6,560 nt of DNA from Microbacterium sp. Lineage in GTDB: Bacteria > Actinomycetota > Actinomycetes > Actinomycetales > Microbacteriaceae. The stretch is taken from contig JAITUD010000267.1 in assembly GCA_031286555.1 (NCBI GenBank), forward strand, positions 1-6,560. Reading direction: 5' to 3'. Made by a program: the position numbers and the translations under genes. Positions 1-5,586 of the stretch are shown one piece after another (position 1 is the first letter of the stretch; each line of letters opens with the position of its first letter). The notes under the pieces were generated by a model. That model was not told the DNA's origin. It worked only from the letters and a program-made list of their open reading frames with translations, and made no database searches.

Positions 1-12
1 TGGATTCTCCTT
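1..12 (-). promoter_or_regulatory. Ribosome binding site of a gene starting just outside the window (probably trxA)
   Basis: On the minus strand, bases 12 to 6 read AAGGAGA, a near-ideal Shine-Dalgarno sequence. Only five bases follow before the window ends, so a start codon would fall at or just past the edge. In actinobacteria trxB is commonly followed by trxA (thioredoxin), so this is most likely the trxA ribosome binding site. The site is seen in the sequence; the gene identity is inferred from family context, and no trxA coding sequence is present here. Confidence 0.55.
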
Positions 13-28
13 GTTTGAAAAGTTTGTG

Positions 29-43
29 GAGCGGAATCCGCTC
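29..43 (-). other. Small hairpin between trxB and the next gene
   Basis: GAGCGG at 29-34 pairs with CCGCTC at 38-43 around a 3-base loop. The hairpin lies 41 bases after the trxB stop and 17 bases before the strong Shine-Dalgarno at 6-12. On the minus strand a short TTTT follows about 7 bases later. The stem has only six pairs, so it is weak as a terminator. It could be an RNA-processing or attenuation element, or chance. The rest of 1-83 holds no supported gene. Confidence 0.3.
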
Positions 44-83
44 ATCGGGCACAACAGCGAGGCGCCGCGGAATGTTCCCGGGC

Positions 84-1040
84 TCAGACCGCTACGGTCT
101 CCGCCACCGGGGCGCCGTCAGCGAGGTCTGCGAGGAAGTGCTCGGCATCCAGCGCGGCGATGGTGCCGGTGCCCGCCGCGGTGATCGCCTGACGGTAGGT
201 CGGGTCGATCACGTCGCCGGCGGCGAAGACGCCGCGCTGCGAGGTGCGCGACGAACGGCCGTCGACCCAGATCGTCCCCTCGGACGTCAGGTCGAGCTTG
301 CCGTGCACCAGGTGCGTGCGCGGGTCGTTGCCGATCGCGATGAACAGGCCGTCGAGGGCCAGGTCGCTGACCGAGCCGTCGACCGTGGAGCGCAGTCGCA
401 CGCCGGTGGTCTCGGCATCGCCGAGGATCTCCTCGACCTCGCTGTTCCACACGAACTCGATCTTCTCGTTCGCGAACGCGCGCTCCTGCATGATCTTGGA
501 TGCCCGCAGCGAGTCCTTGCGGTGGATGACGTAGACTTTCGACGCGAAGCGCGTCAGGAACGTCGCCTCCTCCATCGCCGAGTCGCCGCCGCCGACGACG
601 GCGATCGTGCGCTCACGGAAGAAGAAGCCGTCGCAGGTGGCGCACCACGAGACGCCGTGGCCGGAGAGCCGCTCCTCGCCCTCGACGCCCAGCTTGCGAT
701 AGGCGGAGCCGGTGGCGTAGATCACCGAGGATGCCTCGTGCTCGGCGCCGCTGCCCAGGACGACCTTCTTGACAGGGCCGTCGAGCTCGAGCGAGACCAC
801 GTCGTCGTAGAGCACCTCGGTGCCGAACTTCTCGGCCTGCTCCTGGAACTTGGCCATCAGCTCGGGACCCTGGATGCCCTCCGGGAAGCCGGGGAAGTTC
901 TCGACCTCGGTGGTGTTCATCAGCTCTCCGCCGACCTCGACCGAGCTGGCGACCAGCAGCGGCTCGAGGTTCGCGCGCGCCGCGTAGATGGCGGCGGTGA
1001 ACCCGGCGGGGCCGGAGCCGATGATGATGACCTGACGCAT
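84..1040 (-). CDS. trxB: Thioredoxin-disulfide reductase (TrxB)
   Basis: Cytosolic flavoenzyme that passes electrons from NADPH through FAD and a redox disulfide to thioredoxin. The translation has 318 aa, normal for low-molecular-weight bacterial TrxB. Visible motifs in order: FAD-binding GSGPAG at residues 8-13; redox-active CATC at 133-136 followed by D137; NADPH-binding GGGDSA at 150-155; the HRK basic motif at 173-175 and R179, expected for the NADP phosphate; and the second FAD motif FAAGDV at 272-277. Every catalytic element is intact. The ATG at 1040 is chosen because the FAD fold begins straight after it and AAGGGAG (1052-1046) sits five bases upstream. A TTG at 1088 in the same frame lies in the promoter region. 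The gene is 93 bp downstream of murJ with a SigR-like promoter in the gap, and probably precedes trxA beyond the window edge. Confidence 0.97.
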   Translation of the reverse strand: MRQVIIIGSGPAGFTAAIYAARANLEPLLVASSVEVGGELMNTTEVENFPGFPEGIQGPELMAKFQEQAEKFGTEVLYDDVVSLELDGPVKKVVLGSGAEHEASSVIYATGSAYRKLGVEGEERLSGHGVSWCATCDGFFFRERTIAVVGGGDSAMEEATFLTRFASKVYVIHRKDSLRASKIMQERAFANEKIEFVWNSEVEEILGDAETTGVRLRSTVDGSVSDLALDGLFIAIGNDPRTHLVHGKLDLTSEGTIWVDGRSSRTSQRGVFAAGDVIDPTYRQAITAAGTGTIAALDAEHFLADLADGAPVAETVAV

Positions 1041-1068
1041 GTGCTCTCCCTTGTGACCGCGAACAGCG

Positions 1069-1082
1069 CAGTCATTTGACTG
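1069..1082. repeat. 14-bp palindrome in the trxB leader
   Basis: CAGTCA at 1069-1074 and TGACTG at 1077-1082 form a perfect inverted repeat with a 2-base centre. It lies directly downstream of the candidate -10 element GTT at 1085-1083 and covers the predicted transcription start. A repressor bound here would block the promoter, but no known operator is recognised, and short palindromes of this size can be chance. Confidence 0.35.
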
Positions 1083-1109
1083 AACCAATGGTAACCGCGG
1101 CGCATTCCC
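1083..1109 (-). promoter_or_regulatory. Candidate SigR/SigH-type (thiol-stress ECF sigma) promoter of trxB
   Basis: Read on the minus strand, GGGAAT at 1109-1104 is followed by exactly 18 bases and then GTT at 1085-1083. From memory, the Streptomyces SigR and mycobacterial SigH consensus is GGAAT, about 18 bases, GTT, and trxBA is a classic direct target of SigR. Transcription would start near 1074-1077, giving a leader of about 35 bases before the trxB ATG at 1040. The match and spacing are seen in the sequence; the assignment to a particular sigma factor is inferred, and no sigma gene lies in the window. Confidence 0.65.
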
Positions 1110-1113
1110 GAGG

Positions 1114-1135
1114 GCCGAGCGATCGCCGAGCGATC
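1114..1135. repeat. Perfect 11-bp tandem duplication over the end of murJ
   Basis: GCCGAGCGATC at 1114-1124 is repeated exactly at 1125-1135. The second copy includes two bases of the murJ stop codon (1134-1136). The duplication also creates a hairpin at 1121-1135, GATCGC and GCGATC around a 3-base loop. No T-rich run follows on the minus strand, so it is a poor intrinsic terminator. It lies just upstream of the candidate trxB -35 element at 1109-1104. Confidence 0.6.
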
Positions 1136-2753
1136 ACCTCGAGGGCAGGAACCTCTTCATGAGGCCCTTGGCGACCTGCACTTCGGGTGCCCGCAGCAGC
1201 GCCAGCGCGGCGACGTACACGATCACCACGACCACGGCGATGATGCCGGAGCCGATGACGCCGAGGATCTTGTCGGCCGTCGTCCAGCCGCTGACACCGC
1301 CGAGCAGCAGGAAGACGCCCCAGCCGGCGGCCGCGGCCGGAACAGCGGCGATGAGGAAGCGGACCAGGGCGGCCATCCAGCGCCGTGCGCCCAGCAGGCC
1401 GAGCCGACGACGCAGCAGCAGCGTCGCGACGATCGTCTGCACGATCCCGGAGAACGACTGCCCGAGCGCCACGGCGGCGGCGAGGAGCGTGATCGGCAGC
1501 ACCTCCGTCGCCGACAGCCACCACGCGATGGTGGCCGTCAGCGCGATGAGCACGCACTGCAGCAGGGTGAAGAAGAACGGCGTCCTGGTGTCGCCGTAGG
1601 CATAGAAGGTGCGCTGCACGATGAACAGCACGGCCAGCGGCAGCAGCCCCACCAGGTAGCAGACCAGCACGACGGCCGCGTCAACGGCATCCGACGACGA
1701 GTTCGTGAACACGCGCGACGCCGGGACGGCGGCGGCCAGGACAGCCGCCAGTGCGCCGATCAGGAAGAACCCGAGAGTGCGGATGCTGCGCGAGATGTCG
1801 GCGCGCACGTCGGCGTCACGGCCCGCATGCGCATGCTCGGACAACTGGGTGAAGTAGGGGGTGCCGATCGAGTGCACGATGATCGAGTACGGCAGCATGA
1901 AGATCAGCCAGGCGTTGTTCATGACCGTGACGGCGGCGCCCTCGCCGGAGGCCGCGTTGGCGACCCAGTTCTGGTAGAAGCCGGCGGCCATGCTGGAGAG
2001 CGCCATGAGCAGCGTCCAGCTGGCGACGCGGCCGACGTTGCCGAGACCCACACCCCGCCAGCGGAAGTCGACCTTGAGCGCGAGCCCCGTCTTGCGCCAG
2101 AACAGCAGCAGGATTCCGGCCTGCACCGCGATCCCGGCGGTCGCCGTGCCGCCGAGCCACGCCACCATGTCGGGCGTCCAGTCGGCGACGTTGGTCAGGT
2201 TCTCGCCGAAGACGGCTCCGATCACGAGGAACCCGATGATCGAGATGATGTTGTTCGCCACCGGCGCCCAGGTGAACGGCCCGAAGATCCTGCGAGCGTT
2301 GAGCGTCTCGCCGACCAGGGCGTAGAGGCCGTAGAACAGGATCTGCGGCAGGCACCAGTACGCGAACGCGGTCGCGAGCGCGAGTTGCGCGACGTTGTCG
2401 TCTCTGAGCTGCAGCGAGACCAGCCAGGGAGCGGCGATCATCGCGATGCCCGTCGCCGCCACCAGCACCACCGTGCCGAGCGTGAACAGCTTCGAGATGA
2501 ACGCGTTGCCGCCGTCGGACTGCGTGCTCGCGCGCACGATCTGCGGCACGATCACAGCGGTCAGCACCCCGACCGAGATCAGGTTGAAGACGCTGTTGGG
2601 CAGCTGGTTGGCGATGGCGAACGCATCGGCCGCAGCCGACGCGTTCGAGCCGATGACACCGACCAGGACGATCGTGCGCACCAGTCCGGTGACGCGGGAG
2701 ACCAGCGTCCCGGCCCCGAGGATGGCGCTGGCGCGGCCGAGACTGCTGCTCAC
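1134..2753 (-). CDS. murJ: Lipid II flippase MurJ (MviN family)
   Basis: Inner-membrane flippase that moves lipid-linked peptidoglycan precursor (lipid II) across the membrane. The 539-aa product is almost wholly hydrophobic, with about 14 membrane segments as in the MOP-superfamily MurJ fold. The N-terminus carries SRVTGLVR at residues 19-26; R20 and R26 match E. coli R18 and R24, and D43 in DAFAIANQLPN matches D39. FYAYGDTRTPFF at 383-394 is another conserved family stretch. By hand alignment E. coli R52 and R270 fall on F56 and on W282/L283, as expected of the actinobacterial branch. There is no C-terminal pseudokinase extension like that of mycobacterial MurJ. The GTG start at 2753 overlaps the upstream stop as GTGA, with AAGGAG at 2764-2759 five bases before it. 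Frame-open sequence further upstream is only a shadow of the DUF6049 gene. Translation is probably coupled to DUF6049. Confidence 0.95.
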   Translation of the reverse strand: MSSSLGRASAILGAGTLVSRVTGLVRTIVLVGVIGSNASAAADAFAIANQLPNSVFNLISVGVLTAVIVPQIVRASTQSDGGNAFISKLFTLGTVVLVAATGIAMIAAPWLVSLQLRDDNVAQLALATAFAYWCLPQILFYGLYALVGETLNARRIFGPFTWAPVANNIISIIGFLVIGAVFGENLTNVADWTPDMVAWLGGTATAGIAVQAGILLLFWRKTGLALKVDFRWRGVGLGNVGRVASWTLLMALSSMAAGFYQNWVANAASGEGAAVTVMNNAWLIFMLPYSIIVHSIGTPYFTQLSEHAHAGRDADVRADISRSIRTLGFFLIGALAAVLAAAVPASRVFTNSSSDAVDAAVVLVCYLVGLLPLAVLFIVQRTFYAYGDTRTPFFFTLLQCVLIALTATIAWWLSATEVLPITLLAAAVALGQSFSGIVQTIVATLLLRRRLGLLGARRWMAALVRFLIAAVPAAAAGWGVFLLLGGVSGWTTADKILGVIGSGIIAVVVVIVYVAALALLRAPEVQVAKGLMKRFLPSR

Positions 2754-4861
2754 TCCGACTCCTTCTCGGATGCCGGTCCTGAGGCATCCGTGTCTGCGGC
2801 ATCCTGTTCCGGTCCCGCGCCTGCGCGCCTGCGGCGGCGCAGGGTGCGCCAGACGCCGACGCCGAGCAGCACCACGATCACGCCGCCGAGGATGCCGAGC
2901 CCGATGCCCTCCCAGTCGGCGCGGACCGTCACGGTGGCCGATGTGGGCGAGCCGATCGCCACTCCGGTCGGACTGGTGAGCCGGAACTGCACCTCGAGTT
3001 CGCCGCTGCCCACGCGCGCCTCGACGGGAACCGTGACTCGGGTGTTGCTCGCGGGGCCGGCCACGATCGTGGTCTGCTCCTGCACGCTGAGACGCGGATC
3101 GGAGGGCTCGGTGTAGAGCGTGAGGTTCACCGGCCAGGGCAGGTCGTTGCGGATCCACACCGGCAGCGGTGCGGCGGAGGAGAACAGCTGCACCGGGCCG
3201 GGATCCTGGACGCCGACCGCACCCAGGGTCTCGACCGTCGCGGAGCGGTGTGCGATCACCTGCTTGGGGAACGACTTCTCGCTGACGCCGACGCCGATGA
3301 TGCGCAGCACCTGCGTGCGCTCCGGAGCGAGCAGCACGAGCGGCTGCTCGAGGATCGTGGAGAAGGACCGCAGCCGGGTCTCGTCGTCGAGCATCGCCTG
3401 CAGGGATGTCGCGCGGCCCTGCTCGGGGGTGGCGGTGCTCTCCACCTGGGCGGGCGTCGCGTCGCGCATGCCGGCAAGGCCCGTGGGCGAGGTGGAGACG
3501 GCCGCGAGTGCGGCGTGCAGGTTCTCGGCCGTGCGCTTCTCGGAGCGATCCAGCCCGATCAGCAGCGGGCGGTTCGGTGTCGCGGCCGCGGCGAGGAAGA
3601 GCTGTCCCTGGGCCGCCGCGATCCCGGCGTCGCGGGCCGTCGTGTCGTCGGCGATGACCGCGGCGGAGAGACGACGGGAGATCGCGTCGTCGACGACCAG
3701 AACGTCGTGCCCGTCCGCGGTCGCCCGTGCACCGGCGGAGCCCGTGAGCACGCTGTCGGGCAGCACGGTGAGCGCGTCCTCGCCCAGGTATCGGCTGAAC
3801 GTCGCCAGGTCGGCGTCGGTCACGTCGCTGCGCGGCCACAGGATGCCGGGAGTCGCGCCGTGCACCTCGGTGAGGGCCGTGTTGTCGGGCAGCGCCGGCT
3901 CGATCTGATCCGGCGTCGGCGTGGGTGTCGGCGTGGGGGCGGAGGTGGCGAAGTCCGAGCTCTTGATCAGACCGGTCAGGTCGGCGGGGCCCAGCAGGTC
4001 GTTGAGCTTCGCATGCGCCTGGGTCGCGGCATCCGCATCGCCGAACTGCAGCGCGAAGCGATCATTGGGCAGCGCATCGAGGCGGTTGAGCCAGTCGGTG
4101 GCGCTCGCGGGCGCGGAAGTCCCGAGCACGCGGATGGCGGCGGGGATGGACGGGTCGATCGCGAGGATCGCACCGGTGGCCGCCACGCCGTCGAGCTGCG
4201 CGGTGAGTGCCCCGGTCGGCGCGGTGAGGTCGGCGAGCTCGTTCGCCGTGAGCAGGCTGCCGTTCTTCGGAGTGGCGGTGATCGGCACGAGCACACTGAC
4301 CGCGGCGGGCTTCGCCGCCTGGATGACGACCACGCTGCCGGCGCTCGGGTTCCAGGAGCGCAGACCGTCGCCGGTCCCCGTCGTCGCATTGCTGAGCGTG
4401 GCCCGCAGCGGGTACACACCGGGTGCGAGTCCGGTGAGCGCGCCGGCGGGCACCTCGATCCCGGTCACACCGATGTCCTGCGCGCGCACGGCCTCGGTCG
4501 GCTGCGCGGCGATCGTCTCGAACACGCCGGGTGCGGTGCCGTCGTCGAGCCAGGAGTCCAGCGCGCCCGAATCGGTGAGCGCCGTGCGATCGATCGCCAG
4601 GGTCAGCAGGCCCTCGGTGAGGCGGTCCGGAGTGTCGTTGTGCAGCGAGACGCCCGCACTGAGCGGGGCATCGGGCAGGATCGCGCCCGAGGGAGCGACC
4701 TCGACGGAGACGGTCGGATCCGGTTCGTCGTCGGCGGCGGAGGCCGGGGTCACGGCGGCGGGGAAGGTGAGGACGGACGTCACGATCGCGACCGCGCCGA
4801 GTCGCCCGAGCAGCCGCCGTGCGCGCGCGCGGAGGCCGGGAGTGGGGGAGGTCGCGGTCAT
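2750..4861 (-). CDS. DUF6049-family secreted, membrane-anchored protein of unknown function
   Basis: A 703-aa protein of the actinobacterial family encoded just upstream of murJ (mycobacterial counterpart Rv3909, from memory). Residues 1-42 look like a signal peptide: arginine-rich 11-20, hydrophobic 21-38, cleavage near ASA at 40-42. Residues about 49-183 look like an immunoglobulin-type beta domain. The middle (about 190-540) is a mixed alpha/beta region interrupted by a Pro-Thr linker at 309-317. A second beta domain at about 555-647 contains the recognisable stretch NDLPWPVNLTLYTEPSDPRL (572-591). One membrane helix at 653-671 is followed by RRRRR and an acidic tail, so most of the protein should lie outside the cell with its C-terminus inside. 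The ATG at 4861 is preceded by AGGAAG (4872-4867) five bases upstream; a GTG at 4954 would place the terminator hairpin inside the gene. The stop overlaps the murJ start. No catalytic motif is recognised; a role with MurJ in wall synthesis is inference from position. Confidence 0.88.
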   Translation of the reverse strand: MTATSPTPGLRARARRLLGRLGAVAIVTSVLTFPAAVTPASAADDEPDPTVSVEVAPSGAILPDAPLSAGVSLHNDTPDRLTEGLLTLAIDRTALTDSGALDSWLDDGTAPGVFETIAAQPTEAVRAQDIGVTGIEVPAGALTGLAPGVYPLRATLSNATTGTGDGLRSWNPSAGSVVVIQAAKPAAVSVLVPITATPKNGSLLTANELADLTAPTGALTAQLDGVAATGAILAIDPSIPAAIRVLGTSAPASATDWLNRLDALPNDRFALQFGDADAATQAHAKLNDLLGPADLTGLIKSSDFATSAPTPTPTPTPDQIEPALPDNTALTEVHGATPGILWPRSDVTDADLATFSRYLGEDALTVLPDSVLTGSAGARATADGHDVLVVDDAISRRLSAAVIADDTTARDAGIAAAQGQLFLAAAATPNRPLLIGLDRSEKRTAENLHAALAAVSTSPTGLAGMRDATPAQVESTATPEQGRATSLQAMLDDETRLRSFSTILEQPLVLLAPERTQVLRIIGVGVSEKSFPKQVIAHRSATVETLGAVGVQDPGPVQLFSSAAPLPVWIRNDLPWPVNLTLYTEPSDPRLSVQEQTTIVAGPASNTRVTVPVEARVGSGELEVQFRLTSPTGVAIGSPTSATVTVRADWEGIGLGILGGVIVVLLGVGVWRTLRRRRRAGAGPEQDAADTDASGPASEKESE
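3915..3937 (-). repeat. Short Thr-Pro-coding repeat in the DUF6049 gene
   Basis: A GGCGTGGGTGTC-like low-complexity run encodes alternating Thr and Pro at residues 309-317 of the DUF6049 protein. It reads as a rigid extracellular linker between the N-terminal half and the rest of the ectodomain. Such runs vary in copy number by slippage; here the reading frame is intact. Confidence 0.6.
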
Positions 4862-4908
4862 AGGATCTTCCTGGAACGCCGACGGCGCCCGTGAGTGTAC
4901 TGTCCCTG

Positions 4909-4914
4909 ATTCTA
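4909..4914 (-). promoter_or_regulatory. Possible -10 element of the DUF6049-murJ operon
   Basis: The minus strand reads TAGAAT at 4914-4909, 47 bases before the DUF6049 ATG and just after the upstream hairpin, where an operon promoter is expected. A convincing TTGACA-like -35 at 16-18 bases is missing; GTGTTC, 16 bases upstream, is the best seen. A second candidate -10, TACACT at 4899-4894, is equally weakly supported. Confidence 0.3.
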
Positions 4915-4937
4915 GAGCGACCGGTTTCGGGAACACT

Positions 4938-4970
4938 GAAGGCGCGGGGGCCACCGGCCCCCGCGCCTTC
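4938..4970 (-). terminator. Strong GC-rich hairpin, probable terminator of the 163-aa gene
   Basis: Bases 4938-4952 and 4956-4970 form a perfect 15-bp inverted repeat around a 3-base loop, the core being GGCGCGGGGGCC with its complement. It begins 11 bases past the stop codon of the gene at 4982-5473, in the right place to end that transcript and insulate DUF6049-murJ. There is no real U-run after the stem (TTC, then AGTGTTCC), a pattern common for hairpin terminators in high-GC actinobacteria. Confidence 0.7.
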
Positions 4971-4981
4971 GGCGACGGTGC

Positions 4982-5473
4982 TCAGACCGCGGGTGCGCGT
5001 CCGAGTGCCGCAGGCGCCGTCGCGATCCGGCGCAGCGCCCATCCGAACAGGATGGAGAGCACGCCGATCCCCATCGCGAACGCGGCCACACCGAACGAGA
5101 CCACCGAGGTGAACAGCGACGCGCGCAGGAACGAGGCGTTCATCAGCGTGGCGCGCAGCGGGTCGTCCATGTCGAGCTCCGCGTAGGTCTTGCCGTCAGA
5201 CATCTCGAGGGCGTGGTGCTGGATGATGTCGGCCTGCACGTAGGCGGTGAAGGGACCGGCGACCTGCTGGCCCTGGAACGCCATCGCGTCGTCGGGCACC
5301 GTGATGTTCTCGGCGCGCAACTGGGTCGACACGACGACCCAGACGACGATCCCGGCCACGATGAGCAGGATGCCGGCGAGGATGCCCAGCACGCCGATGA
5401 CCTTGACGGAGCCGAGCCGTCGGGCGGGGACTTCGGGGGAGCGGTCGGAAGAGTCGACGACCTGATCGGACAT
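4982..5473 (-). CDS. Small membrane protein with two helices and an external loop, function unknown
   Basis: A 163-aa protein with a hydrophilic N-terminus (1-22), a hydrophobic helix at about 24-49, a loop of about 68 residues, a second helix at about 119-146, and a short basic then Ala/Pro-rich tail. Positive charges next to both helix ends (R18-R19-K24, R148-R149) suggest both termini are cytoplasmic and the loop outside. The loop holds QLRAENITV (51-59), QADIIQHHALE (80-90) with paired H86/H87, and DGKTYAELD (93-101). I recall these as conserved in actinobacterial homologues, which databases often label aromatic ring-opening dioxygenase LigA. Nothing here supports an enzyme of that kind, and that name is best ignored. 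The ATG at 5473 has TGGAGG (5485-5480) six bases upstream. The gene is monocistronic, divergent from the methyltransferase, and ends at a strong hairpin. The His pair could bind a ligand or metal, but that is speculative. Confidence 0.85.
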   Translation of the reverse strand: MSDQVVDSSDRSPEVPARRLGSVKVIGVLGILAGILLIVAGIVVWVVVSTQLRAENITVPDDAMAFQGQQVAGPFTAYVQADIIQHHALEMSDGKTYAELDMDDPLRATLMNASFLRASLFTSVVSFGVAAFAMGIGVLSILFGWALRRIATAPAALGRAPAV

Positions 5474-5570
5474 TTCGTGCCTCCAGAGGGGGAAGGAATG
5501 CTGTCGCGGCCAGCGTACTCAGCGGTCAGCGGATATCCCGGGCGATCGACCGAGAAAATACCGAAGCGCG

Positions 5571-5586
5571 TAGAGTGACGGCCGTG
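5571..5586 (+). promoter_or_regulatory. Candidate -10 element for leaderless methyltransferase mRNA
   Basis: TAGAGT at 5571-5576 fits TAnnnT, and the GTG at 5584 begins seven bases after it, where transcription would start. No Shine-Dalgarno sequence precedes either in-frame GTG (5575 or 5584), so a leaderless transcript beginning at 5584 is the simplest reading. Leaderless genes are common in actinobacteria. A weak -35, TCGACC, lies at 5546-5551 with a long 19-base spacer. Confidence 0.45.

Noticed and set aside
1..45. Minus-strand ATG at 45-43 as the start of trxA
   Set aside because: It has no Shine-Dalgarno, sits inside a hairpin, and its translation does not look like a thioredoxin N-terminus. 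The strong ribosome binding site at 12-6 points to a start beyond the window.
15..1079. Plus-strand frame of 354 aa opposite trxB
   Set aside because: The minus strand encodes an intact thioredoxin reductase with all motifs; the plus frame is its antisense shadow.
1041..1088. TTG start at 1088 for trxB
   Set aside because: It would add 16 residues before the normal N-terminus and lies within the candidate promoter; the ATG at 1040 has a good ribosome binding site.
1827..3116. Plus-strand frame of 429 aa opposite murJ and the DUF6049 3' end
   Set aside because: It spans two genuine minus-strand genes and its composition (Arg, Asp, Gly, His rich) is typical of an antisense artefact.
2754..3839. 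Upstream extension of murJ to a 901-aa reading frame
   Set aside because: The extra part is an Arg/Gly/Ala-rich shadow of the DUF6049 gene. MurJ homology begins at the GTG at 2753, which has its own Shine-Dalgarno.
3248..4894. Long plus-strand open frame (548 aa) opposite the DUF6049 gene
   Set aside because: Translation is low-complexity Arg/Gly/Ala/Glu without any fold or motif. High G+C keeps antisense frames free of stops. The minus-strand gene has a signal peptide, membrane anchor and operon context.
4862..4954. GTG start at 4954 for DUF6049
   Set aside because: It would begin inside the terminator hairpin and bury the signal peptide behind 31 residues; the ATG at 4861 has AGGAAG at the right distance.
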